Source of the DNA: an uncultured Victivallales bacterium | GTDB taxonomy: Bacteria > Verrucomicrobiota > Lentisphaeria > Victivallales > UBA1829 | Reading direction: 5' to 3' | DNA: 64,000 nt | NCBI GenBank assembly: GCA_934644965.1 | Contig: CAKUDG010000005.1 | Coordinates: 71,262-135,261, forward strand | Shown here: positions 53,227-61,487 of the stretch, piece by piece | Layout of the letters: each line of letters starts with the position of its first letter | How positions within the stretch are numbered: position 1 is the stretch's first letter | The notes under the pieces: model-generated | Seen by the model: only the letters and a program-made list of their open reading frames with translations | The model's database searches: none | What the model was told of the DNA's origin: nothing | Program-made: the position numbers and the translations under genes

Positions 53227-54039
53227 TCAGGAGGAAGGAGAAGTAGTAGACCCCTCCGATGCTTTTGCCTGATTCCAGAGATTGTCCATTTCTTCAAGAG
53301 AAGCTTCCTCAAGAGAACGCCCGGATTTCTTCAAAGCGTCCTCAATGAACCGGAAACGGCGTTCAAATTTTGCGCTGGCTTCTGCGAGCAGGAGTTCGCC
53401 GGAAGAGCGTCTGCGGAAACGGGTCAGGTTGCAGACGGCGAAGAGGAGGTCTCCGATTTCCTCGTCGATGCGTTCCTGGGACTGTTGTTCCGCATAGGCG
53501 GCGCGGAGTTCCGCAAGTTCCTCTTCGATTTTTTCGAGAATCTGCTCTTCCCGGCTCCAGTCGAAGCCGAACTTTGCGGCCTTGCGCTGAAGTTTCTCCG
53601 CCTGGAGGAGTGCGGGGCAATGCCTGGGGACACCGTCAAGGACCGAATGTCTGGAGGCGCCTTTTTCCGCCTGCTTGACTTTTTCCCACAGGCCCACGAC
53701 CTCCTCCGATGCGGAAACACGGTCCGAGCCAAACACATGAGGATGACGGCGGATCATTTTTTCCGCCACGCCCGATGCCACATCGTCCAAGGTAAAGGCC
53801 CCGCGCTCCTCCGCCATGACGGAATTCAGAACCACGTGCATAAGAATATCCCCGAGTTCCTCGCACATGCCTGCGTCATCGTCTTCCGACACGGCGTCCA
53901 GGAATTCGGCGCACTCCTCCATCAGGCAGGGCATCAGGGAGCGGTGCGTCTGCTCCCGGTCCCATGGACAGCCCTCCGGAGAGCGGAGACGTTTCATAAT
54001 CTCTTCCAGGCGTCTCACCGGATCCTTCATTTCCTTCAT
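53227..54039 (-). CDS. mazG: Nucleoside triphosphate pyrophosphohydrolase MazG
   Basis: 270 residues from the ATG at 54039, nine bases behind GAGAGGA. Two MazG domains: 'EEIMKRLRSPEGCPWDREQ' and 'LMEECAEFLDAVS' with EExxE metal ligands, then 'ELGDILMHVV'; the second domain has 'EELAELRAAY' and 'EEIGDLLFAVCNLTR'. It hydrolyses NTPs to NMP and pyrophosphate, cleaning the nucleotide pool. Minus-strand gene downstream of the Smr gene with a 211-base gap. Confidence 0.95.
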   Translation of the reverse strand: MKEMKDPVRRLEEIMKRLRSPEGCPWDREQTHRSLMPCLMEECAEFLDAVSEDDDAGMCEELGDILMHVVLNSVMAEERGAFTLDDVASGVAEKMIRRHPHVFGSDRVSASEEVVGLWEKVKQAEKGASRHSVLDGVPRHCPALLQAEKLQRKAAKFGFDWSREEQILEKIEEELAELRAAYAEQQSQERIDEEIGDLLFAVCNLTRFRRRSSGELLLAEASAKFERRFRFIEDALKKSGRSLEEASLEEMDNLWNQAKASEGSTTSPSS

Positions 54040-54250
54040 CAAGACCAATCCTCTCTTTTTCCCGCCGCGGCTTCTGAATGGGCCAGCTGGCGGCTTGTCT
54101 ATCTTGTCTATCTAAATAAGTTCTGCTTCTTCCAGGAATGACAAAAAATCGCAGAAACGGAATCTCATCCCGCCGGCAGAGAAACTGTGCTCCCGGAGGA
54201 GTAGTGTCCCCGCCTTTCCGGCTTCTCCTCCGGTGACGGGCTTCTGATCT

Positions 54251-54583
54251 TCAGCTGTAAATCACCGTCACTCCATCCGATCCCGGAGCGCCGACGTCTT
54301 CCCCCGGAAAATATTCCCGGCAGGGCAGACGCCCCGACTTCAGTCCCGAACGGATTCTGGAACGCAATACCCCGCTTCCGTTCCCGTGCACGGCAAGGAT
54401 CCGGCATCGTGGATGTGCGCTCAGCATTTTGCGCATCAGCTCCATGGCTTCCTCGGCATACATTCCGTGGAGATCCACGGTGAAATCGTAAGAAGAATCC
54501 CCGGAGGAGGAGGAGGCAGACGCCCGCTTTCCGGAAGAGGTGGAACGCCTGCACGATCTCTCCCTGTCCGCATTTTTTTTCAT
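54251..54583 (-). CDS. Smr-domain protein
   Basis: 110 residues. After a Ser-rich basic start, the Smr core follows: 'FTVDLHGMYAEEAMELMRK' (near residue 34) and 'LAVHGNGSGVLRSRIRSGL' (near residue 66), the two hallmark segments of the C-terminal domain of MutS2. These domains nick DNA or bind ribosome-linked RNA. It is a stand-alone short form. 211 bases upstream of mazG. Note that a frame ending just before its start (54580-54987) is an artefact of the tRNA. Confidence 0.88.
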   Translation of the reverse strand: MKKNADRERSCRRSTSSGKRASASSSSGDSSYDFTVDLHGMYAEEAMELMRKMLSAHPRCRILAVHGNGSGVLRSRIRSGLKSGRLPCREYFPGEDVGAPGSDGVTVIYS

Positions 54584-54698
54584 GTGTTCCCGGAACTTTC
54601 CGCTGTTTTCAAAATCCGTTCATTCCGGGAATATTTCTCCATTTCGGAGATTTTGCGAACGAGGGATGTCATTTTTCGGGATTTTTTTGATTCCCGGC

Positions 54699-54726
54699 TT
54701 GTATTTCCGAAAAATTCATGTATCTT
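54699..54726 (+). promoter_or_regulatory. Promoter of tRNA-Asp
   Basis: TTGTAT (54699-54704), 16 bases, TATCTT (54721-54726), ending 21 bases before the tRNA. Confidence 0.65.
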
Positions 54727-54747
54727 AAGGGGCATGATGAGAGTTGC

Positions 54748-54824
54748 GGGGGCGTAGCTCAACTGGTTAGAGTGCCACCCTGTCACGGTGGATGTTGCGG
54801 GTTCGAGTCCCGTCGCTCCCGCCA
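54748..54824 (+). tRNA. tRNA-Asp (GTC)
   Basis: 77 nt with full cloverleaf: acceptor GGGGGCG/CGCTCCC (one G-U), D-arm GCTC...GAGT, anticodon arm CCACC-CTGTCAC-GGTGG with anticodon GTC, T-arm GCGGG-TTCGAGT-CCCGT, discriminator G, and an encoded CCA at 54822-54824. Confidence 0.95.
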
Positions 54825-54970
54825 GTTTTCCGATCATCCGGGAAACTGGCGTTTCTCCTGCATATCTCCCTCTCGGCCGCCGGATGCTTCTTTTCTTCAT
54901 GCATTTCCCATGCAATGCTCCGGTTTCAGCGTGCAGATTCCGGAGGAAGGAGAAGAAGGAAGTTTTGCTC

Positions 54971-55864
54971 ATGGAACAGATTCTCAATCATTTTGTCGGC
55001 TACATTTCTCTGGAACGCGGACTCGGGGAAAATTCCGTTCACGCCTACCGTTCGGACCTTCAGGACTTCCTGGATTTTCTGAAAGAACTTTCCATCGGAC
55101 GTCTTGAGGAGGTGGACCGTTCCATGATCGTTGACTACCTCGGCAGCTGCAAAGACAGAGGGCTCGAACCAAGCAGCATTGCAAGACGCCTGGTGGCCAT
55201 CAAGGTCTTCTTCCGCTATCTCTTTCAGGAGCGGATCATCCGTTCCGACATCACGGACGTGATGGATTCTCCTAAACTCTGGCGGATCCTTCCCGATTTC
55301 ATGACCCCGCGTGAAGTGGAGGCCCTGCTCAATGTCTTTCCCCAGAACGGCAAAGACCCGCTGGCTCTCCGGAACAGATGTATTCTGGAAATGCTGTATG
55401 CCTGCGGACTGCGCGTCTCGGAAGCGGCGACGCTCAGACTCGGATCCGTGAATTTTGACGATGCCATCGTCCGCGTTCTCGGCAAAGGCTCCAAGGAACG
55501 GATCGTTCCGATCGGGAAAATTGCGCGGAAACTCCTGGAAAAGTATCTCGCCTCCGCCAGACCTCTTCTCCTGAAAAATCCGAACGAGACGAGACTCTTC
55601 CTCTCCCATCGGGGAAAACCTCTGGACCGGGAAAGAATCTGGGCCATCGTGAAGGAAGCCGCTCTGAAAGCCGGAATCACCAAAAACATTCATCCTCACA
55701 CTCTGCGCCATTCCTTTGCCAGCCACCTCCTCGAAAACGGCGCAGACCTGAGAATCATTCAGGAAATGCTCGGGCACGCAGATATCAGCACCACTCAGAT
55801 CTATACGCATATCGACAGTCAGAAACTTCTGAACGTCCACCGCAAATTCCATCCCAGGGCCTGA
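54971..55864 (+). CDS. xerD: Site-specific tyrosine recombinase XerD-like
   Basis: 297 residues from the ATG at 54971 (AAGGA ten bases upstream); an upstream in-frame start inside the tRNA is not real. N-terminal SAM-like core-binding domain ('FVGYISLERGLGENSVHAYR'), then the catalytic domain with Arg near 147 (GLRVSE), HxxR in 'HTLRHSFASHLLE' near 242-245, LGH and Tyr near 277 in TQIYTHI. With its partner XerC it resolves chromosome dimers at dif; I chose XerD by length and overall look, XerC cannot be excluded. It lies 146 bases after tRNA-Asp, but I see no attachment-site repeat that would make it an island integrase. Confidence 0.92.
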   Translation: MEQILNHFVGYISLERGLGENSVHAYRSDLQDFLDFLKELSIGRLEEVDRSMIVDYLGSCKDRGLEPSSIARRLVAIKVFFRYLFQERIIRSDITDVMDSPKLWRILPDFMTPREVEALLNVFPQNGKDPLALRNRCILEMLYACGLRVSEAATLRLGSVNFDDAIVRVLGKGSKERIVPIGKIARKLLEKYLASARPLLLKNPNETRLFLSHRGKPLDRERIWAIVKEAALKAGITKNIHPHTLRHSFASHLLENGADLRIIQEMLGHADISTTQIYTHIDSQKLLNVHRKFHPRA

Positions 55865-55993
55865 AAAAACGGAGGACACACGCTCGTCCGGACCGAAAAG
55901 CTCCGCACCGCACACACAGAAATACCGATATCCATCCCGGGTGATGAGAGCCCGGCCGCCGTCAAAACGGCGTTCCCCGGAGAAAAGATTCAG

Positions 55994-57385
55994 ATGAAAT
56001 TAAGGAAACAGACAGTAGAGATGAACAATAACAACACTCAGAACAACACTCAGAACAGCAGTGAGAACAGCAGTCAGAACAGCAAGAACGGCAATCAAAG
56101 CAGCAGCCTCAACGGCGTCGTCAACTGGAAGAAGTATGTTCTCAGGAAACTGCTTGTCTGCATACCGCTCTGCCTTCTGATCCTTCTGATGTATCATGTT
56201 TCGGAGAAAGGAAGGAAATACAACGGGAACGCCCCTCTTTTCGGGCAGCGCTGCATCTTCGGGATTATGAGTACTGTGGCGTCCATACAGCTTTACGGGC
56301 CGGACAGAAAAACGTTTCAGGAGGGATTCGAGGAAGTGCAGACAAGTTTTCAGTCTGTGGAAAAACTCTGCAACATTTTTCAGGCGGGAAGCGAACTTTC
56401 CCGCCTGAATGCAACGGCGTTTGAAAAACCCTTCCCCTGCAGCGACCCGTTATGGGAGCTTCTCTGCGAGGCACGGAAATATTATGAGATTTCCGAAGGC
56501 GCCTTTGACGTCACGATCACTCCACTGATGCAGCTCTGGGGATTTCACAGGAAACGCGGCTCCCTGCCCACGGAAGCGGAAATCGCGGACGCACTGAGCC
56601 GGACCGGTCTCGACAAAGTGATCTTCGACGACAACGCCCATACCGTGCGCTTCCGCGTCGAAGGCATGAGCATTGATCTCGGAGGCATCGCCAAGGGATG
56701 GGCTCTGGACAAAGCTGCGGACGGACTGAAAAAACAGGGCTTCGCTTCGGGATTTCTGGATCTCGGAGGCAATGTGCTCTGTCTGGACGCCCCCCCTCCG
56801 GGCAGGAATGCCTACCGGGTGGGAATCCGGGATCCTTTCCGGAAAGACAGATCCTTTGCCTCTGCGGAACTGCTTTCCGAAGCGGTCGCCACCAGCGGAA
56901 ACTACGAACGTTATGTGGTGATCGACGGCAGACACTGCACGCATATTATGAATCCGAAAACGGGAAAACCGGTCGAAAACATGATTTCCGTTTCCGTCAT
57001 TGCGCCGGACGGAGTTTCCACAGACGCCCTTTCCACGGCGGTCTTTGTCAACGGCATTCCCTTTGCCGAACGCATGATGAAACGTTTTCCGCAGCTCCGG
57101 ATCCTGATTCTTTCCCGCGATCCGGAGCAGCCGGAAAAACTGCTTCTGAAAACCTTCGGCCCCGGATGGAGAATCGACCGGATGCCGGAAGTGCCGGAAG
57201 GACCGGAAGGAAATGCGGAATCCGGGACATCCGCCCGGAAATCCGGAGAGGCTTCGGAAATTCCTCCGTGTCAGCGGACCCGGACAGATGATCCGCAGAG
57301 GGAAAGCTTCCTGAACTGCTTTCTTCCCGAGAAGAAACTCCGGGTGGGAGCGCAAAATGAAAAAAAAATGCCTGGAATATCTTGA
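55994..57385 (+). CDS. apbE: ApbE-family FAD:protein FMN transferase with Asn/Ser-rich N-terminal repeat
   Basis: 463 residues. The cytoplasmic N-terminus (about 12-32) holds five 4-residue repeats (NNTQ, NNTQ, NSSE, NSSQ, NSKN). One membrane helix (about 54-70) then anchors the ApbE domain. Its active-site motifs are intact: IDLGGIAKGWALD, 'AVATSGNYERYVVIDG', 'THIMNPKTGKP' and 'APDGVSTDALSTA', which bind FAD and Mg. ApbE attaches FMN to Thr of flavoproteins such as Rnf and Nqr subunits in the periplasm. The C-terminus is Pro/Glu/Arg-rich. No Rnf/Nqr genes nearby. GGAG is 12 bases before the ATG. Confidence 0.9.
   Translation: MKLRKQTVEMNNNNTQNNTQNSSENSSQNSKNGNQSSSLNGVVNWKKYVLRKLLVCIPLCLLILLMYHVSEKGRKYNGNAPLFGQRCIFGIMSTVASIQLYGPDRKTFQEGFEEVQTSFQSVEKLCNIFQAGSELSRLNATAFEKPFPCSDPLWELLCEARKYYEISEGAFDVTITPLMQLWGFHRKRGSLPTEAEIADALSRTGLDKVIFDDNAHTVRFRVEGMSIDLGGIAKGWALDKAADGLKKQGFASGFLDLGGNVLCLDAPPPGRNAYRVGIRDPFRKDRSFASAELLSEAVATSGNYERYVVIDGRHCTHIMNPKTGKPVENMISVSVIAPDGVSTDALSTAVFVNGIPFAERMMKRFPQLRILILSRDPEQPEKLLLKTFGPGWRIDRMPEVPEGPEGNAESGTSARKSGEASEIPPCQRTRTDDPQRESFLNCFLPEKKLRVGAQNEKKMPGIS
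56030..56089. repeat. Five 12-bp tandem repeats inside apbE
   Basis: Units of the type AACAACACTCAG / AACAGCAGTCAG, five in a row and in frame; the first two are identical and the last (AACAGCAAGAAC) differs most. They encode the Asn/Thr/Ser/Gln repeat. Confidence 0.9.
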
Positions 57386-57409
57386 CAATGCCCTTTCCAA
57401 TGCTATGTT
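57382..57409 (+). promoter_or_regulatory. Promoter of tRNA-Arg
   Basis: TTGACA (57382-57387, perfect), 16 bases, TATGTT (57404-57409). It overlaps the last codons of apbE, and the tRNA starts 27 bases later. Confidence 0.8.
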
Positions 57410-57436
57410 AAGGACTCTGTCGGGCATCCGGCATGT

Positions 57437-57513
<77 letters not shown>

Positions 57514-57971
57514 TTTTTTTCCTGTCGAACTGAAAGACCGTTCCTTTTCTCTGCCGTCAAGACCTGCAGGCGCAAGTCCGGGGTAGAGGCATGGAAAGGA
57601 AGCGTTTTTTCCCGGTCTCCTTTTTCTCCGGCGGGAGGAGATGGCGGAGTGTATTTTTTATGATGCTATGGGGTTCTTTTCTTTCTCTTTCTTCTTCTTT
57701 CCGCCTTGTTCCGCCTCTTTTTTCCCTTTTTTCCCAGAGCCATTGTATTTTTCCACGGGGAATCCGCGATGTCGGCGGAAGGTCCTCCTGTTTTTTTCTC
57801 CACATGGCAAACGAATCGGCAGCTCCGCTCCCTGCGGGGAGGTGTGAAACAACGGAAGAAAAAACAAAGGCGGAAAACAGGATCAGGAGGAAGGGGCTTT
57901 TTTCAGGAAAAAATTGTTTTCGCGCTTGAAAATAACGAAGGCGGATATATACTAAAGGGTCCTTAGAACAG
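57514..57971. other. Intergenic region between two tRNAs
   Basis: Strongly C/T-rich on the plus strand (57660-57740), so both strands carry long spurious frames. Its right end holds the tRNA-Val promoter. No gene supported. Confidence 0.5.
57926..57953 (+). promoter_or_regulatory. Promoter of tRNA-Val
   Basis: TTGAAA (57926-57931), 16 bases, TATACT (57948-57953), 18 bases before the tRNA. Confidence 0.8.
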
Positions 57972-58048
57972 GGGCGTATAGCTCAGTTGGTTAGAGCGCC
58001 ACGTTGACATCGTGGAGGTCGTAGATTCGAGTTCTACTACGCCCACCA
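57972..58048 (+). tRNA. tRNA-Val (GAC)
   Basis: 77 nt: acceptor GGGCGTA/TACGCCC, D-arm GCTC...GAGC, anticodon arm CCACG-TTGACAT-CGTGG with anticodon GAC, T-arm GTAGA-TTCGAGT-TCTAC, discriminator A and encoded CCA at 58046-58048. Confidence 0.95.
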
Positions 58049-58524
58049 TTTTTTATTTCCCGTTTTCTTTCTCCCGGTTTTTCCAGAACTTCTCCGGACG
58101 GCTTTTTCCCGTTCTTCGTTTCCGTGGATTCTGTATCGTCTTCTCGCAGTTTTTCTTCGTCATTCCCTTTTTCGGTCAGAAGAGAGGGTCATGGAAAAGA
58201 ATCAGGGGAGAAGATCAGGATGTTCTCCTTCTCCGGCATTGCTTCTTCTCACAGGGGACGGCAGGGGGAAAATATATCTGTCATAAAAAATACGCCTGTA
58301 CAGGCAAGGGATCGTGGACTCCGGGGAAAAAACACAGTCAACGACGGGGTGCAGAACCCGAATCTGAAAAAAGGGTGGGGAAAACGCCCACCACCACTTT
58401 CTCCTCCCGTGGAAAAGGAACAGACGCACCGGGAAAGACCACCCACACCCCAGACACTTTCTGTGCGCCGGCGGAGAAAGACAGAGATGCTCTCTTTCCC
58501 TCCCGGCGGAGGAGACGCAGACTC
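58049..58524. other. Intergenic region between tRNA-Val and holA
   Basis: T-rich after the tRNA, then A/G-rich to the holA terminator at 58367-58392. No gene supported in either strand. Confidence 0.5.
58367..58392 (-). terminator. Terminator of holA
   Basis: GGTGGG (58374-58379) and CCCACC (58387-58392) pair around a seven-base loop; on the minus strand the next bases are CTTTTTT (T run 58367-58372). About 130 bases after the holA stop. Confidence 0.75.
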
Positions 58525-59640
58525 TCAGGAAGCGGCGCCTCCGATTTTAATGACGAGATTTTCCAGCGCGATGCGCTGATCTCCCCCTGTCACCATGATC
58601 CGGCTGGCTTCAAAAATGGCGCGGAAGGCTTCCGCCAGTTCCCTGTCGCTGAAGCGGACCGCATTTTCCCATGTCTTGAAGGCCTTGAAAGGATGCATGG
58701 CGAAAAAAGGATCACCCGGATGATTGGCTTTTTCCGTATCGAAGAGGCGATAGAAGAAGTCAGCCGACGCGTTCCGCGGAATCTGGAAACGACGCCCGAT
58801 GCACTTGAGCCCGATCACCCGCTTGAATTCGGAATTCACCGCGGAAACGATCGCCAGAGGTCCGGAAGCGGAACCGCGCTCTTCCAAAGTCTCAATCAGC
58901 CCCGGGATCAGGGAAAGAGCCTTGGCCGCATTCCGCTCCGCAAGCGCCCCGGAAAATTCCCAGGACAATGTCTCGACATTCCGGCTGCAGACTTCCAGAC
59001 AGTCATCCACATGAATCACAGGCTCGTTGCCCGCATAGGCGACCAGTTTGTCGATTTCATTTTTCAGCGTGGCCGTATCCGAACCGATAGTTTCCGCTAT
59101 GAAGGAGGCTGCCGCATCATCCATGCTTTTCCCGGCGCTCATGGCCATTTCACGGATTTTCCGCATCAGAAGCGCCGTATAGCCGCGGGCTTTCGGATCG
59201 GCTTTGTCGAACCATTGGAGAGTCCCGCCGGAAGAGGCGATGGTTTTTTCGCAAAGTTTGAAAAAGGCTTTGCGCCGGTCAAGTCCGGGTCCGTCTATCA
59301 GCAGAGTGATGTCCGGCGGGATCCCCGCCTTCAGATACTCGGAAAGACGCTCCAGGCGGGAGGTTTTCTTTTTCGACGAAGCTTCCGAAACAGCTTCCTC
59401 AAAATAATTGAAGTGCTTCAGCCACACCGCCTTCTCCGGAGAAAGAAAGGACGGCGTGTTCAGAGAATCCATCAGTTTGTCGAGAATCTCGGAATATTTT
59501 TCATTTTCAGAATCCCCGCGGATGATTTCGAGATCCGGATTATCCTCCGGAATCTCTCCGCAGAGTCCGCGAATAAACTCATTTGCACATTCCTTCACGG
59601 CAAATTCATCATTGCCTGAAATCAGATGAAACGCTCCCAT
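58525..59640 (-). CDS. holA: DNA polymerase III delta subunit
   Basis: 371 residues. It starts 'MGAFHLISGNDEFAVKE', the usual HolA opening in which a Gly-Asx-Asx/Glu replaces the Walker loop, and shows the three-domain delta layout: 'KAVWLKHFNYFE', 'IPPDITLLIDGPGLDRRKA', 'AETIGSDTATLKNEIDKLV' and a C-terminal helical bundle. It opens the sliding clamp ring with the clamp loader. No enzyme motif is expected. Minus strand, own terminator, 440 bases after the ceramidase-like gene. Confidence 0.92.
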   Translation of the reverse strand: MGAFHLISGNDEFAVKECANEFIRGLCGEIPEDNPDLEIIRGDSENEKYSEILDKLMDSLNTPSFLSPEKAVWLKHFNYFEEAVSEASSKKKTSRLERLSEYLKAGIPPDITLLIDGPGLDRRKAFFKLCEKTIASSGGTLQWFDKADPKARGYTALLMRKIREMAMSAGKSMDDAAASFIAETIGSDTATLKNEIDKLVAYAGNEPVIHVDDCLEVCSRNVETLSWEFSGALAERNAAKALSLIPGLIETLEERGSASGPLAIVSAVNSEFKRVIGLKCIGRRFQIPRNASADFFYRLFDTEKANHPGDPFFAMHPFKAFKTWENAVRFSDRELAEAFRAIFEASRIMVTGGDQRIALENLVIKIGGAAS

Positions 59641-60080
59641 AATGATGATGTCCCCGGCATACGCCGCTCCATTGGGTGAATGTTTTTTTCTCTCTCCCCC
59701 GCATCACACAGAAAACTCCCTCTAGAATCTGCGGCAAGGGAGTGCATGTGCTGCACGCATTTTCCGTCATTCTCCACGGAAGGGATAAGCGTACAGAAAA
59801 AGTCAAAGAAAACGAAAAAAGAAAAACAACAGAGCTGCATCCCTGCGGAAAAGAAACACGGGGCCTTTTCTTCTCTTTCCCGTCTTCTTTGTCTTTCCCT
59901 CATTTCCGACTTCCTTTTCCCGGGAAGAAGTTCTCGGACAACGAATCCGGAAATCCGGATTCAAAAACAGATCCTGATGCAGAGTCCCATGCCGTCATCA
60001 TCTTCCTCCTCCCCCGCCGCCTTATTTCTCCGCCCTTTTCTCCGGCTCTGCGGAACGGCGGCAGCAGAGGAATGTGCTCG
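59641..60080. other. Intergenic region between ceramidase-like gene and holA
   Basis: Expected to hold the holA promoter (minus). An inverted repeat GAATCCGG/CCGGATTC (59943-59950 / 59955-59962) has a T run only on its upstream side when read on the minus strand. A GTGCA/TGCAC pair sits near 59742-59756. No gene supported. Confidence 0.45.
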
Positions 60081-61445
60081 TTACCGAGCGGCAGCAGCGG
60101 CCTTACGCCACGCTTCGATCAGCTTTTCCGCAGTGGCGCGCTCAAAAGGATTGGAACGCGGCTCTGTTTCATATCCTCCGCGCCCGTAATTCCAGCGGTT
60201 GGGGATGTAGCCGCCTCCGAGACGGACATGCCCGGTTCCGTTTCCATGGGAAAGCACCAGACAGAGTTTGTCCGGGAAAATCCTTCTGCGGATTTCCAGC
60301 CCGATTTCCACAAACGGCTCGCTGGGCAGACTCGCAATGACGACCGACCCCATTTCCAGCCCGGTAAGACGGAAACGCCGCATATCCCTGTCCTTTGCAA
60401 TTTCCAGAAGCGAAGACGCGAAATATTTCAGCGCAACGGGGGACCGTTTTGCCAGGTCCTCGCTCGTCAGAGAAATTTTGGATCCCGCCGCATCCGGCAC
60501 ATCGGCATATTTTTCCAGAGTTTTTTCCGCTGCGCGGATTTCTCTTTCCGAAATGTCGGATCCGCCGGCTTCCGCGGAGGCGAAGAGATTCTTCATGGTG
60601 AAATCACCCGCCGGACGCAGGTTTTTCAAAGCCATGGAAACGGTCTGGGCATAACCGGTCCCGATGCGTTCAGCCTCGGCGTAACAGGTCTGGTCACGGT
60701 CTGTGGAGACATCGAAATGATTGATGTTTCCGGCGCATCCGATCAGGGGAAAGACCATGGAGGAGGCGCCGAGCTGCTTTTCGAGTGTACGGCGCATGAA
60801 TCCCGCCCAGTCGGCGGAAACTTCGGTCCCACCGATCGTATCGGTATGGTTGACAATGTTTGCGAGGAGGACCTGTACTTTGCCGTCCTGAATGAGGGCG
60901 GCGATGGGGATGTCGAAATCCGTCTCTCCCTCCGGGCGGCCAATCTGCGGATTGAGTTTTCCCGGATTGGTCAGGACGCTTCCATCCTTCATCCAGTAAC
61001 GGCGGTTGAAGGAGAAGCGCCGATCTTCCGTAAGAGTGTATGCCAGTTCTCCTTCGCGGAGATTCGATGCCGCCTCGTGAATGACTTCCGACGCCTTTTT
61101 CACCAGAAAATCGAAATAAGCCGAAGCATCCACGGGACAGGATGGCCGGAAATCCGGTCCGGTATGGGTATGGGTCGCCGTCATGAGGATATTCTCCTCC
61201 CCGAATTCCGTCAGATCCGCGATGGCCTTCCGGAGTTCGGCATACAGAAGCTCCGAAACGGTAATCAGATCAAACTGCAGAAGCAGGAAGGCGGCTCCGT
61301 CCTTCTTCAGCACGAGGGCGCGGACTTCGAGATCGTCCAGAACTCCCGTGGTCATACGAACATTGAAATATCCGGCAAGGGATACCGGCATGGTTGGTGT
61401 GATGACTCCGTGCGCGGTTCCGAACAACAGTTTTCCGTCACTCAT
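60081..61445 (-). CDS. Neutral/alkaline ceramidase-like hydrolase (cytoplasmic form)
   Basis: 454 residues without a signal peptide. Motifs of the neutral ceramidase N-terminal domain: 'ITPTMPVSLAGYFNVR', 'ATHTHTGPD' with the metal His pair near residue 92, 'PLIGCAGNINHFD' near residue 245, and 'SLPSEPFVEIGLEIRRR' near residue 378. True ceramidases are about 650 residues and secreted; this one is shorter and ends after the metal domain. Such short forms are common in PVC and related bacteria, and act on unknown N-acyl or ester substrates. It follows aroC by 42 bases. Confidence 0.87.
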   Translation of the reverse strand: MSDGKLLFGTAHGVITPTMPVSLAGYFNVRMTTGVLDDLEVRALVLKKDGAAFLLLQFDLITVSELLYAELRKAIADLTEFGEENILMTATHTHTGPDFRPSCPVDASAYFDFLVKKASEVIHEAASNLREGELAYTLTEDRRFSFNRRYWMKDGSVLTNPGKLNPQIGRPEGETDFDIPIAALIQDGKVQVLLANIVNHTDTIGGTEVSADWAGFMRRTLEKQLGASSMVFPLIGCAGNINHFDVSTDRDQTCYAEAERIGTGYAQTVSMALKNLRPAGDFTMKNLFASAEAGGSDISEREIRAAEKTLEKYADVPDAAGSKISLTSEDLAKRSPVALKYFASSLLEIAKDRDMRRFRLTGLEMGSVVIASLPSEPFVEIGLEIRRRIFPDKLCLVLSHGNGTGHVRLGGGYIPNRWNYGRGGYETEPRSNPFERATAEKLIEAWRKAAAAAR

Positions 61446-61487
61446 TTTCCGGTTTTTCCTTTTCTGAACTTATCTGAGTCGGGAATT

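Noticed and set aside
54580..54987. Minus-strand frame containing GATGLEPATSTVTGWHSNQ
   Set aside because: This is the well-known false protein made by reading the complement of a tRNA gene (here tRNA-Asp at 54748-54824).
54748..55864. tRNA-Asp plus tyrosine recombinase as an integrated element
   Set aside because: No second copy of the tRNA 3' end was seen downstream, and the following genes (apbE, tRNAs, holA, aroC) look chromosomal. The recombinase fits XerD.
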